This document shows positions 44,357 through 53,741 of a DNA stretch of 64,000 bases, piece by piece. Source of the DNA: Flavobacterium columnare NBRC 100251 = ATCC 23463 (GTDB taxonomy: Bacteria > Bacteroidota > Bacteroidia > Flavobacteriales > Flavobacteriaceae); NCBI RefSeq assembly GCF_002530675.1, contig NZ_PCMX01000029.1, positions 63,151 through 127,150 of the forward strand. The letters are read 5' to 3'. The stretch's first letter is position 1. Each line of letters starts with the position of its first letter. The position numbers and the translations under genes were made by a program. The notes beneath the pieces are model-generated. The model was not told the origin of the DNA. It made no database searches and was given only the letters and a program-made list of their open reading frames with translations.

Positions 44357-44970
44357 TATTTTTTATCTGCTTTATCGCCAAAATTAAACTCTACTTTAGG
44401 AGCATTTTGTGCTTGTGGTTCTGCATCAAAATAAGGTTTTTCTTTAAAGCCAAACCAACCTGTAAAAATGTTATTTGGAAATATTCTTACGTGGTTATTA
44501 TATGGTTTAATGGTTTCATTAAAACGTGTTCTTGCCGTTTGAATGGTGTTTTCTGTACTCGTTAACTCATCTTGTAATTTCAAAAAATTTTCATTTGCTT
44601 TGAGTTGTGGATATTGCTCTACTGTTACTAATAAACGAGATAATGCTGACGAAACACCACTTTGTGCTTGATTAAATTGAGTTAATTGTTCTGATGTTAT
44701 ATTGGTAGGATCGACTGTTACTTGTGTAGCCTTAGAGCGTGCTTCCATAACAGCTGTTAAGGTTTCTTTTTCAAAATCAGCTGCTCCTTTTACGGTATTG
44801 ACTAAATTACCGATCAAATCATTACGACGTTGATACGAAGTTTGTACATTACCCCAAGCTTCTTTTACATTTTGATCCAACTCTACGGCTGTATTGTTAA
44901 TCCCTTTAAAATAGAAGTATCCAGTTAAAATTAATACTCCAATAATAATCCAAGGCAAAAATTTTCTCAT
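44356..44970 (-). CDS. lemA: LemA family protein
   Basis: This 204-residue protein has one N-terminal membrane segment (LPWIIIGVLILTGYFYF). A LemA helical-bundle domain follows (NVKEAWGNVQTSYQRRNDLIGNLV-type core, TLTAVMEARSKATQV, and ENTIQTARTRFNETIKPYN), ending with a C-terminal FPNNIFTGWFGFKEKPYF. LemA proteins are membrane-anchored, with no settled biochemical role. It heads the LemA-TPM-TPM set. Confidence 0.93.
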   Translation of the reverse strand: MRKFLPWIIIGVLILTGYFYFKGINNTAVELDQNVKEAWGNVQTSYQRRNDLIGNLVNTVKGAADFEKETLTAVMEARSKATQVTVDPTNITSEQLTQFNQAQSGVSSALSRLLVTVEQYPQLKANENFLKLQDELTSTENTIQTARTRFNETIKPYNNHVRIFPNNIFTGWFGFKEKPYFDAEPQAQNAPKVEFNFGDKADKK

Positions 44971-44982
44971 AATGGTTAAAAT

Positions 44983-45186
44983 TTAATTTTTAGAATCTTG
45001 TTTTAATTTAGTATAAAAAAGAAAGAATAAGGATCCTGCTATAAATAATTTCCAAATCATATAAACATAGACATTTGTTTTAGCATTAAAAACTGTATAT
45101 TCTGATGAGTTCATTATTATTTTGTTAATTGAACTAAATAAAACAATTACTCCCAATACTAGATAAATATAATACATTTTCTTCAT
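44983..45186 (-). CDS. Small hypothetical membrane protein
   Basis: This 67-residue protein has two predicted membrane segments (YYIYLVLGVIVLFSS and YMIWKLFIAGSLFFLFY) and a lysine-rich tail. It lies 12 bases upstream of lemA and on the same strand, so it is probably in that operon. I do not recognise a family. Confidence 0.6.
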   Translation of the reverse strand: MKKMYYIYLVLGVIVLFSSINKIIMNSSEYTVFNAKTNVYVYMIWKLFIAGSLFFLFYTKLKQDSKN

Positions 45187-45253
45187 AGCTACTTATAATT
45201 GAATAGTTAGTCGAAACAAAGAGCTACTTGTTACAAACTTTTTTTTGTTGTCC

Positions 45254-45586
45254 TTATAATCCATTTTTTATACTTAGTAACTGTTCTTTAATAGACTGTA
45301 ACTTATTAATAATAGCTAATTTCTCTAAGGCTTTTTTTTGTCCTTCTTTCAAATGAATTTTAGCCCCTTCTAATGTAAAACCTCTTTCTTTTACTAAATG
45401 ATAAATCAATTGTAAGTTCTTGATATCTTCTGAAGTAAACATTCGATTTCCTTTTGCATTTTTCCTAGGTCTTAAGATATCAAACTCCTTATCCCAAAAA
45501 CGAATTAGCGATTGATTTACTCCAAAAGCTGTGGCTACTTCGCCCATCGTGTAATAACGCTTATTTTCTGGAAGGTTTATATTCAT
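45254..45586 (-). CDS. MerR family transcriptional regulator
   Basis: This 110-residue protein has an N-terminal MerR-type winged helix (YYTMGEVATAFGVNQSLIRFWDKEF, then GNRMFTSEDIKNLQLIYHLV) and a helical C-terminus for dimerisation. It has no cysteine-based effector domain, like the short MerR proteins of Bacteroidota. I start at the ATG at 45586 (MNINLPENKR); the frame is open 44 codons upstream but overlaps the M23 gene. It lies between the M23 endopeptidase and lemA clusters and may regulate them. Confidence 0.88.
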   Translation of the reverse strand: MNINLPENKRYYTMGEVATAFGVNQSLIRFWDKEFDILRPRKNAKGNRMFTSEDIKNLQLIYHLVKERGFTLEGAKIHLKEGQKKALEKLAIINKLQSIKEQLLSIKNGL

Positions 45587-45677
45587 TTTTTTAATTACTA
45601 GGTTTTGGTGATTTTTTTTTACATATTTTATAATTAATCTGGTTTCAATTACTAAATAGTATACTAAACGTTGGATA

Positions 45678-46658
45678 TTAGTCAAAGGATTGGTTCTCTT
45701 GAGTTGCCATTTTAGCAATCGCTGTGTATTCCACTGCTGAAATATTTCCGTAATAAAAGTTAATAGGGTTTACTACACTTCCGTTTTTATGTACTTCATA
45801 ATGCAAGTGGGGTGCTTGACTACGTCCTGTACTTCCAACAAATCCAATTATATCTCCTCGTTTTACTCTTCTGCCAGGTCTACAATTATAACGGCTCAAA
45901 TGGGCATATAAGGTCTCGTATCCAAATCCGTGGTTGATGACAATATGGTTACCAAAACCAGAAGCTCCTGCATCAGCTCTACGCACTACCCCATCTCCAG
46001 TTGCAAATACAGGAGTTCCTGTTGGGGCGGTAAAATCCATTCCTTTGTGCATTTTTCTTGCTTTCGTAAAAGGATCACTTCTATAACCAAAACCCGATGC
46101 CATGCGTTTTAACTGTTCATTTTTTACAGGTTGTATAGCGGGAATAGAGCCTAAAAAACGGTCTTTTGATTTCGCTAAAGATAAAATTTTATCTAATGAC
46201 TTTGATTGATTTACCAAATTTTTCGACAGTCCTGAAAGCCTTGTTTCGGTACTTATTATTAGTTGCTCATTATTCATGGCAAGTAAATTTTTGAAACGTG
46301 CTTTAGAAATAATTTTCTTATCATCATTGGTTTCTCCTGGACTTGCCATATTAAAATAGACTTTATATATATTATTGTCTCGTTCTTCAATGCTGGCTAG
46401 TACTTCATTGAGTTGGTCAATTTTTTTATTCAGGATAACGTAATTTAATTTTAAATTTTCTAACTCTCTTGCCTGCATCTTATCTTTAGGGGTACTAAAA
46501 TAACCCAAATCAGATATTAGAAAGAAAAACAAAAATCCAAAAAGAACAGAAGCTAATAAAAACAATATTCCAACTCCTACTTTACGTCCTTTTTTGGGTT
46601 TTATTTTTCTGTAAGCCAGACTCTCTGTGTCGTAGTAATACTTAACTTTTTTCGACAT
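45678..46658 (-). CDS. M23 family metalloendopeptidase (LytM-type)
   Basis: This 326-residue protein has a cytoplasmic start, a membrane segment (about 31-52), a coiled coil (about 60-165, LENLKLNYVILNKKIDQLNEVL) and a C-terminal M23 domain. The zinc ligands H204 and D208 (HKGMDF) and the HxH motif H284/H286 (PHLHYEV) are intact, so it is probably catalytically active. It cleaves peptidoglycan cross-links from the periplasmic side. It is divergent from alaS. Confidence 0.93.
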   Translation of the reverse strand: MSKKVKYYYDTESLAYRKIKPKKGRKVGVGILFLLASVLFGFLFFFLISDLGYFSTPKDKMQARELENLKLNYVILNKKIDQLNEVLASIEERDNNIYKVYFNMASPGETNDDKKIISKARFKNLLAMNNEQLIISTETRLSGLSKNLVNQSKSLDKILSLAKSKDRFLGSIPAIQPVKNEQLKRMASGFGYRSDPFTKARKMHKGMDFTAPTGTPVFATGDGVVRRADAGASGFGNHIVINHGFGYETLYAHLSRYNCRPGRRVKRGDIIGFVGSTGRSQAPHLHYEVHKNGSVVNPINFYYGNISAVEYTAIAKMATQENQSFD

Positions 46659-46955
46659 AATTTTAATTAAAAATCCTATTTTTGCACTCGTTATGACAAA
46701 GTAACAATTATTATACGAATAATCTGAAAAAAAAGTTTCAAAAATTAACGTATTTATAACCTTTTTTTGAAGCAGAATTATTTAGCTGTTTTATACCATT
46801 TGTTACGTTGTCGTTAATCATTTCCTTTGAAGTGCTCAAACAATAATTCATTGGAACTATAACATAAAATTACAATTTTTAAAGATATTTTTTAGTTTAC
46901 CTGATTAAGAATTACCTTAATCTTTGTAAGCTTTAAACTTTTAAACAAAAGATTA
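46659..46955 (+). promoter_or_regulatory. M23/alaS divergent gap with candidate -7 box
   Basis: The 297-base gap contains TATTTTTG (46677-46684), a TAnnTTTG match on the plus strand. If used it would give alaS a leader of about 265 bases. A near match, AATCTTTG (46919-46926), is 30 bases before the alaS ATG and is the likelier promoter. No riboswitch-like conserved element was recognised. Confidence 0.3.
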
Positions 46956-49592
46956 ATGAAATCACAAGACATTCGCAAAGCGTATTTAGATTTTTTTGAA
47001 AGCAAAAATCACTTAATTGTGCCTTCTGCACCCATCGTATTAAAAGATGACCCTACCTTGATGTTCAATAATTCTGGTATGGCACAGTTTAAAGAATTTT
47101 TCTTAGGCAATGGAACCCCCAAAAATCCTCGTATAGCTGATACTCAAAAATGTCTTCGTGTTTCAGGAAAACATAACGATTTAGAAGATGTAGGTTTTGA
47201 TACATATCATCACACAATGTTTGAAATGTTAGGAAACTGGTCTTTTGGTGATTATTTTAAGAAAGAAGCTTTAGCTTGGGCTTGGGAATTTTTGACTGAG
47301 GTTCTAAAATTAGACAAAGACCGTTTATATGTTTCTGTTTTTGAAGGAAATCCTTCTGAAAATGTCCCTTTTGACCAAGAAGCTTTTGACATTTGGAAAC
47401 AATATGTCCCAGAAGATCGAATTATTTTAGGAAATAAAAAAGATAACTTTTGGGAAATGGGCGATCAAGGTCCTTGTGGTCCGTGTTCTGAAATTCATAT
47501 AGATCTACGATCTGACGAAGAAAGGGCTAAAGTTTCAGGTAGAAGCTTAGTAAATGACGACCATCCACAAGTAGTCGAGATTTGGAATAATGTATTTATG
47601 GAGTTTAACCGTAAAGCGGATGGCTCTTTAGAAAAACTACCCGCACAACATGTGGATACAGGTATGGGATTTGAGCGTTTGTGCATGGCTATGCAAGGAG
47701 TTACTTCTAATTATGACACGGATGTCTTTACTCCATTGATTGAAAAAGTAACACAAATCACTCATTTAAAATACACTAATAACGAGGTAAAAGATATTAC
47801 AGAAGAGCAAAACAAGATTAATATTGCTATCCGCGTAATTGTGGATCATGTACGTGCCGTTGCTTTTGCTATTGCAGATGGCCAATTACCTTCTAATACA
47901 GGGGCTGGTTATGTTATCCGTCGTATATTGCGTCGTGCTATTCGTTATGGCTTTACGTTTTTAAACAAAAAAGAACCTTTTATTAACGAACTGGTAGCGG
48001 TTTTAGCAAACCAAATGGGGGCATTTTTCCCTGAAATAAAAGCACAACAAAATTTAGTAACTCAAGTAATCCGTGAAGAAGAAGCCTCTTTCTTACGCAC
48101 ATTAGAACAAGGGTTGCAATTATTAGAAAAAGTAGTAGCCGAAACTGCTGAAAATGAAGTAAAAGGAGAAAAGGTATTTGAATTATACGACACCTTTGGC
48201 TTCCCTAAAGACTTAACGGCTTTGATTTTAAAGGAAAAAGGATATTCTTATAATGAAGCAGAGTTTGATACTGAATTAGAAAAACAAAAGGCTCGCTCAC
48301 GTGCTGCTTCAGAAGTAACTACTGAAGATTGGAAAGTGTTGATTGATGGCAATGTAGAAACTTTTGTAGGGTATGATCAAACCAAAAATGAAGTAAAAAT
48401 CACACGTATTCGTAAAGTGGATTCTAAAAAAGATGGTATTTTATATCAAATTGTTTTAGATAATACTCCTTTTTATCCTGAAGGAGGAGGTCAAGTGGGC
48501 GATAAAGGGACTTTAGTTTCTGCTAATGAAACAATTGAGATTATCGACACGAAGAAAGAAAACAACTTAATCTTGCATTTTGCTAAGCATTTGCCTGAAA
48601 ACATCAGTGCTACATTTCAAGCAAAAGTAAATACAGAATTACGTAGTTTATGCGCAAGTAACCACTCGGCTACACACTTATTGCATCAAGCTTTACGTAG
48701 TATTTTAGGAACACATGTAGAACAAAAAGGGTCGTTAGTAGCGCCTAAGTATTTGCGTTTTGACTTCTCTCATTTTTCTAAAGTAACGGAAGAAGAATTA
48801 CGTCAAGTAGAAGATTTTGTGAATGCACGTATCCAAGAACAATTACCGTTAATAGAAAGAAGAAGCATACCGTTTGCGCAAGCCATTGAAGAAGGAGCTA
48901 TGGCATTATTTGGTGAAAAATATGGTGATCATGTTCGTGCAATTAAATTTGGTGAGAGTATGGAATTATGTGGAGGAATTCACGTAGGGAACACGGCTGA
49001 TATTTGGCATTTCAAAATTGTTTCTGAAGGTGCTGTTGCCGCAGGTATCCGTCGTATAGAAGCAATTACGAATAACGCTGTAAAAGATTTTTTCGCAAAA
49101 CAAGAAAACTTAATTACAGAGGTTAAAGAAGTTCTTAAAAATCCTCAAGATATTATAAAATCAGTAGTTTCTTTACAAGATGAAAACATTAAATTAAAGA
49201 AACAAATTGAACAATTACTGAAAGAGAAAGCAAAAAATCTAAAAGGTGAGCTGGTTTCTCAATTACAACCTATTAATGGGGTAGACTTTTTAGCTGTGCA
49301 AGTGGATTTAGATGCTAATGGTGCTAAAGATTTAGCGTATGAATTAGGTCAAAATAAAGATAATCTGTTTGTGGTTTTAGCTACTATAAATGAGGAAAAA
49401 CCAATGTTAACTTGTTATATTTCTAAGGAGTTAGTAGAAACTAAAGGATTAAATGCAGGCTCCGTTGTTCGCGAATTAGGCAAATACATCCAAGGTGGTG
49501 GTGGTGGACAAGCTTTCTTTGCAACTGCCGGAGGTAAGAATCCAGCAGGGGTACAAGAGGCATTAGAAAAGGCTACTGATTTTTTAAAATAA
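46956..49592 (+). CDS. alaS: Alanyl-tRNA synthetase
   Basis: This enzyme attaches alanine to tRNA-Ala. The class II catalytic core is at the N-terminus ([54 protein letters not shown]). The editing domain follows, with [14 protein letters not shown] and the metal-binding [12 protein letters not shown]. The C-terminal dimerisation domain ends [17 protein letters not shown]. The 878-residue length is typical and no defect is visible. Confidence 0.97.
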   Translation: MKSQDIRKAYLDFFESKNHLIVPSAPIVLKDDPTLMFNNSGMAQFKEFFLGNGTPKNPRIADTQKCLRVSGKHNDLEDVGFDTYHHTMFEMLGNWSFGDYFKKEALAWAWEFLTEVLKLDKDRLYVSVFEGNPSENVPFDQEAFDIWKQYVPEDRIILGNKKDNFWEMGDQGPCGPCSEIHIDLRSDEERAKVSGRSLVNDDHPQVVEIWNNVFMEFNRKADGSLEKLPAQHVDTGMGFERLCMAMQGVTSNYDTDVFTPLIEKVTQITHLKYTNNEVKDITEEQNKINIAIRVIVDHVRAVAFAIADGQLPSNTGAGYVIRRILRRAIRYGFTFLNKKEPFINELVAVLANQMGAFFPEIKAQQNLVTQVIREEEASFLRTLEQGLQLLEKVVAETAENEVKGEKVFELYDTFGFPKDLTALILKEKGYSYNEAEFDTELEKQKARSRAASEVTTEDWKVLIDGNVETFVGYDQTKNEVKITRIRKVDSKKDGILYQIVLDNTPFYPEGGGQVGDKGTLVSANETIEIIDTKKENNLILHFAKHLPENISATFQAKVNTELRSLCASNHSATHLLHQALRSILGTHVEQKGSLVAPKYLRFDFSHFSKVTEEELRQVEDFVNARIQEQLPLIERRSIPFAQAIEEGAMALFGEKYGDHVRAIKFGESMELCGGIHVGNTADIWHFKIVSEGAVAAGIRRIEAITNNAVKDFFAKQENLITEVKEVLKNPQDIIKSVVSLQDENIKLKKQIEQLLKEKAKNLKGELVSQLQPINGVDFLAVQVDLDANGAKDLAYELGQNKDNLFVVLATINEEKPMLTCYISKELVETKGLNAGSVVRELGKYIQGGGGGQAFFATAGGKNPAGVQEALEKATDFLK

Positions 49593-49622
49593 TTAGCATA
49601 CGAAAACCAATGTAAATGTTTC

Positions 49623-49783
49623 AACCCAAATTACGTGTTAGAAATTTATTACAGATAAAAACAACTTTGAAAATCTAAAAAAGTATTTATTTTTTGCCCA
49701 AAATGTAGTAAAACTACATCTGACAGAAAAAATCTCTTTGCCTTTTTATCTGCATCATAAAAACTAATATGTAATTTGGATTT
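49623..49783 (-). repeat. MITE-like element, family A copy 6 (full, inverted orientation)
   Basis: About 161 bases from AACCCAAATTACGTGTTAG to TAATATGTAATTTGGATTT, with ATTTATTACAGATAAAAAC and TTTGAAAATCTAAAAAAGT inside. Compared with copies 3 and 4 it lies in the opposite direction. It is between the convergent alaS gene and a glycosyltransferase gene. Confidence 0.7.
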
Positions 49784-49797
49784 AACGTTTAATTTAT

Positions 49798-49843
49798 GAT
49801 AGAGTAAATCCCTTTATTAAAACATGATGCGATTTACTCTATC
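49798..49843 (-). terminator. Long inverted repeat between alaS and the glycosyltransferase gene
   Basis: GATAGAGTAAATC pairs with GATTTACTCTATC, a perfect 13-base stem with a 20-base loop. It could end transcription from either side, but no strong T run follows on either strand. Confidence 0.4.
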
Positions 49844-49864
49844 TCATTTTAAAAGTTTTTGTAT

Positions 49865-50968
49865 CTATTGCAAATTCAATAAAATTTCTTCAAGACCTTG
49901 AACAACACTTTCTTTGTTATATTGAGTTACTTTTTTTTCTAATTCATGGTACGCTAAATACAACTTCTCTACTGTTAGATTTTGCAATAATTCTAATAAT
50001 TCCTCTTCGTTTTTGTAAAGTAAATTTTCCCAATCCATCTTTGGGTAATTTTCAGGAAACAATGCTATTTTTCCGTTATAAATACAATCTGCTTCTGCCC
50101 CGCTTACTTTAGTTTCTCCATATATTTCATCAACCCAATAAAAGGAGGTAGCTTGTTTGATAGGACAAAGTAAAAGATGTGCTTTTGAAATAACTTGACT
50201 GTATTCTTCCCAAGGAATAAATTGATGATAGTGTGTTATTGAAATATTAGAATGAGAACTCTTTTTTAAAATTTCTAATTGTTTTAAAATGATTTTATTT
50301 TCAGGTTTTCCTAAAAAAGTAAAATGTAGTTTGGTTTGCGGTTTGAGTTTTTGAATTACTCTAAAAACCATATCTATATCTTTACGTTTATTAGATACAT
50401 TGCCAGGCATCACGATTTGAATGATCTCTCCTTCTGGAAATTCAAATTGCTTGCAATAATTCATCTGAATGAACGCTATTTTATCTAAAAAGACTCCTTG
50501 TTTTTTTACCGTTTCTAAAGCTGAACTAGAAATTACGCCTAGCTTTTTGGCTTTGGTAATTACTTTTCTTTTAGATGCTACTTTTTCTTTCCAATACAAT
50601 TTTAAAAAGTAGGCTAATTTTTCTTTTTCTTTAAAAATATTTTTCCAAGAAATAGTCTTAAAAAAGAGACTGAAATTAATATTATGAACCAAACATAAAA
50701 CGGCTTTTTCCTCAAAAAGTGTTTTGTAATCATCATAATTTCTATGTATTGTATTCACTACCACAGCATCATATATAGAAAAATCTGTTTTAAGTATAGA
50801 ATGAATGATGGTTAGATGTTGTTCAGGAATAGCCGTTAATTTATCATATACTTTTTGACTGACATAAAAATGAAAATCTATGCGAGGCATTTCTGCTACT
50901 AACAAATACCACTGTTCTAGCAAAGCTGAGTGGGTTTCCATTTCGATAAAAGCAATATTTTTTTTCAT
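49865..50968 (-). CDS. Putative GT-B fold glycosyltransferase
   Basis: This 367-residue protein has a GT-B-like layout: an N-terminal half with FIEMETHSALLEQWYLL and VVVNTIHRN, then IVMPGNVSNKRKDIDMVFRVI and LHFTFLGKPEN in the C-terminal half, which resemble donor-binding blocks. ISKAHLLLCPI and GAEADCIYNGKIALFPENYP complete it. No single family signature is strong. It is divergent from the GT2 gene at 51.1 kb, and both may act on surface glycans. Substrate unknown. Confidence 0.65.
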   Translation of the reverse strand: MKKNIAFIEMETHSALLEQWYLLVAEMPRIDFHFYVSQKVYDKLTAIPEQHLTIIHSILKTDFSIYDAVVVNTIHRNYDDYKTLFEEKAVLCLVHNINFSLFFKTISWKNIFKEKEKLAYFLKLYWKEKVASKRKVITKAKKLGVISSSALETVKKQGVFLDKIAFIQMNYCKQFEFPEGEIIQIVMPGNVSNKRKDIDMVFRVIQKLKPQTKLHFTFLGKPENKIILKQLEILKKSSHSNISITHYHQFIPWEEYSQVISKAHLLLCPIKQATSFYWVDEIYGETKVSGAEADCIYNGKIALFPENYPKMDWENLLYKNEEELLELLQNLTVEKLYLAYHELEKKVTQYNKESVVQGLEEILLNLQ

Positions 50969-51092
50969 TTATTATCACACGAAGTTTTTGGTGTTTTTTA
51001 TACCTTATGCTTAGATTTAGTTATTAAATAGTAATGCAAAGTTGCTTATATTTCCCATAAAAATAAAGATATTTGCATACTATTTATAAAAA

Positions 51093-51941
51093 ATGAAATA
51101 TTATATTGTCATACCTGCACATAACGAGGAACAGTTCATCGGTTTAACCTTGGAATCGCTCGTTAATCAAACAGTACTTCCTAAAAAAGTGGTAGTCGTT
51201 AACGATAACTCTACTGACAAAACAAGCGAAATTGTCATTTCTTATATTGAAAAACATCCTTGGATTTCTTTAGTTGAAAAAAAATCAGATGCTATTCATT
51301 TACCAGGAAGTAAAGTAATTCAAGCGTTTCAAGAAGGTTTAAAAACACTTGACGAGGAATATGATATCTTAGTAAAAGGCGATTCTGATTTAATCTTTCC
51401 TCCTCACTATTTTGAAACGATTATCAAGCATTTTAAAGAAGATCCTAAAATAGGTATGGCTGGAGGTTTTGCCTATATTGAAAAAAAAGGGGATTGGGTT
51501 TTAGAAAACTTAACAGATAGAGATCATATCCGTGGGGCTTTTAAAGCTTATAGAAAAGAAACCTTCAAACAAATAGGCGGTCTACAGCCCGCTATGGGAT
51601 GGGATACTGTAGATGAATTGTTATGCAAATTTTATAATTGGAAAATAGTAACAGACTTTTCTCTTCATGTTAAACATTTAAAGCCTACAGGTGCTAATTA
51701 TAATCAAGCATCACGATACAAACAAGGTGAAGCGTTTTACACGTTGGGTTATGGTTTTTTTATAACGGCTATTGCTTCTTTAAAACTAGCTATGCGCAAA
51801 GGTAAACTCCTATTATTTGTTGATTATATCAAAGGATTTTGGAAAGCTAAAGCGGAAAAAAAACCAATGCTAGTAAATCCCGAACAAGCTCGATTTGTTA
51901 GAGCTTATAGATGGAAAAAGATAAAAGAAAAACTTTTTTAA
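51093..51941 (+). CDS. Glycosyltransferase family 2
   Basis: This 282-residue GT-A enzyme has YYIVIPAHNEEQFIGLTLESL at its start and VVVNDNSTDKTSEI (nucleotide-binding). The metal-binding motif is DSD in LVKGDSDLIFPP, and GGLQPAMGWDTVDELL follows. No membrane segment is obvious. It probably transfers a sugar to a surface glycan or lipid. It lies 115 bases upstream of the MlaE-type gene but is likely a separate unit. Confidence 0.87.
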   Translation: MKYYIVIPAHNEEQFIGLTLESLVNQTVLPKKVVVVNDNSTDKTSEIVISYIEKHPWISLVEKKSDAIHLPGSKVIQAFQEGLKTLDEEYDILVKGDSDLIFPPHYFETIIKHFKEDPKIGMAGGFAYIEKKGDWVLENLTDRDHIRGAFKAYRKETFKQIGGLQPAMGWDTVDELLCKFYNWKIVTDFSLHVKHLKPTGANYNQASRYKQGEAFYTLGYGFFITAIASLKLAMRKGKLLLFVDYIKGFWKAKAEKKPMLVNPEQARFVRAYRWKKIKEKLF

Positions 51942-52055
51942 CGACTCTTATATAGTAATTCATGATCGTTCTTTAAAAGAATGATTAAAAAATAGTATTT
52001 TTACCGCTTCGTTTCCTTAACTAAATACTAAAAACTGTAAACTGAACACCGCTTT

Positions 52056-52805
52056 ATGATGTTAGTAAGATACTTATCTCAAATAGGAAAATACTTCTTG
52101 ATGCTACGAGAAATATTTAAAAAACCTACCAAATGGTCGGTTATGGAAAATTTAATTTTTAAAGAAATAGATGATTTAATATTTGATTCTTTAGGCATTG
52201 TATCTTTCATTTCATTCTTCGTAGGAGGAGTAGTTTCAATTCAAACGGCTTTAAATCTTACCAATCCTTTAATTCCTAAATATTTAATAGGTTTTGCTAC
52301 TAGACAATCGGTAATTCTTGAATTTGCTCCTACTTTTATTTCCATTATTATGGCTGGTAAAATGGGTTCTTTCATTACCTCTAGCATTGGTACTATGCGT
52401 GTTACAGAACAAATTGATGCGTTAGAAGTAATGGGGGTTAACTCTTTGAACTACTTAGTTTTTCCAAAATTAATAGCCTTATTATTATATCCTTTTGTTA
52501 TTGGCTTAAGTATGTTTTTAGGAATATTTGGCGGATGGCTTGCTGCCGTGTATGGAGGATTTGCTACAGCAGATGAATTTATGTCAGGATTACAGGCAGA
52601 ATTCATATCGTTTCATGTAATATACGCCTTTATTAAGACCTTTGTTTTTGCATTTTTACTTGCTACCATTCCTTCGTTTCATGGTTATTATATGAAAGGT
52701 GGAGCTCTTGAAGTAGGTAAGGCTAGTACCGTTTCGTTTGTTTGGACTTCTGTAGTCATTATCTTATGTAACTATATTTTAACTCAACTTCTTTTAACGA
52801 ACTAA
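52056..52805 (+). CDS. MlaE-family ABC transporter permease
   Basis: This 249-residue membrane protein has the MlaE/YrbE pattern: the first helical region, then FVGGVVSIQTALNL, QSVILEFAPTFISIIMAGKMGSF and MRVTEQIDALEVMGVNSL. It would be the permease of an ABC system moving phospholipids between the inner and outer membranes. It is followed after 2 bases by its ATPase gene. The usual MCE substrate-binding subunit is not next in line. Confidence 0.92.
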   Translation: MMLVRYLSQIGKYFLMLREIFKKPTKWSVMENLIFKEIDDLIFDSLGIVSFISFFVGGVVSIQTALNLTNPLIPKYLIGFATRQSVILEFAPTFISIIMAGKMGSFITSSIGTMRVTEQIDALEVMGVNSLNYLVFPKLIALLLYPFVIGLSMFLGIFGGWLAAVYGGFATADEFMSGLQAEFISFHVIYAFIKTFVFAFLLATIPSFHGYYMKGGALEVGKASTVSFVWTSVVIILCNYILTQLLLTN

Positions 52806-52807
52806 TC

Positions 52808-53584
52808 ATGATAGAAGTAAACAATATTAAAAAATCATTTGGTGATCAAATGGTATTGAAAGGAATTAGTACCACTCTAGAAGCAGGGAAAACCAACTTA
52901 ATCATTGGTCAATCTGGATCAGGAAAAACTGTTTTTCTAAAATCACTTTTAGGAATCCATAAAGTAGATAGTGGAACTATTTCTTTTGATGGTCGTATTT
53001 ATGAAGAAATGAGTGGTAATGATCGACGCGATTTACGAACTGAAATAGGCATGGTTTTTCAAGGAAGTGCTTTATTTGACTCGATGACTGTAGAAGAAAA
53101 CATAGGTTTTCCTCTTAGAATGTTTTCTAATAAAACAAAAAAAGAGATCAAAGAGCGTGTAGATTTTGTAATAGATCGCGTAAAACTCATTAATGCCCAT
53201 CACAAAAAGCCGAGTGAAATATCAGGAGGTATGCAAAAACGTGTGGCTATTGCTCGTGCTATTGTAAATAATCCTAAATATCTTTTTTGTGACGAACCTA
53301 ACTCAGGTCTTGATCCTAAAACGGCCATTGTTATAGACAATCTTATTCAGGAAATAACAAAAGAGTATAATATTACAACGGTTATCAACACTCATGACAT
53401 GAACTCTGTAATGGAAATAGGCGACAAAATTGTTTTCCTTAAAAACGGATTAAAAGCATGGGAAGGAGATAAAACTCAAATTTTTAAAACCGATAATGAA
53501 GCTGTTACAGATTTTGTATATTCTTCGGAGTTATTTAAAAAAGTTAGAGAAGCTGTATTAAAGGAAGAATTTAAAAAAATATAA
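52808..53584 (+). CDS. MlaF-like ABC transporter ATPase
   Basis: This 258-residue ATPase has Walker A GQSGSGKTV, the signature ISGGMQKR (SGGM rather than SGGQ, typical of MlaF), Walker B YLFCDEPNSGLD and switch H in NTHDMNS. It pairs with the MlaE-type permease for outer-membrane lipid asymmetry or retrograde lipid transport. The family B repeat follows immediately after the stop. Confidence 0.93.
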   Translation: MIEVNNIKKSFGDQMVLKGISTTLEAGKTNLIIGQSGSGKTVFLKSLLGIHKVDSGTISFDGRIYEEMSGNDRRDLRTEIGMVFQGSALFDSMTVEENIGFPLRMFSNKTKKEIKERVDFVIDRVKLINAHHKKPSEISGGMQKRVAIARAIVNNPKYLFCDEPNSGLDPKTAIVIDNLIQEITKEYNITTVINTHDMNSVMEIGDKIVFLKNGLKAWEGDKTQIFKTDNEAVTDFVYSSELFKKVREAVLKEEFKKI

Positions 53585-53717
53585 AAAAGGTGTCCTAAAA
53601 GGTCGCAATCTTATCATTCCGAGACTCGTTTAAATCGCATAACTCGGATAATAAGATTTTTCCTAACGCTAAAGTGATAAACTCAACCGCTAAGTTGTTC
53701 CTTTTGGACAGCCTTTT
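53584..53717. repeat. Long nested inverted-repeat structure, family B copy 1
   Basis: The outer arms AAAAAGGTGTCCTAAAAGG (53584-53602) and CCTTTTGGACAGCCTTTT (53700-53717) pair with only two mismatches. Inside, AATCTTATCATTCCGAG pairs with CTCGGATAATAAGATT, giving a nested stem. It lies between the convergent mlaF-like and sphingomyelinase genes and could terminate both. A left-arm match (CTGTCCAAAAAGTTCGCAATC) is at 55073. Confidence 0.65.
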
Positions 53718-53741
53718 CTCTAAACACACAATATACGGCAT

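Noticed and set aside
46659-46955. T-box or other riboswitch in the alaS leader
   Set aside because: No conserved T-box, antiterminator or specifier elements are visible, and T-boxes are not typical of this phylum.
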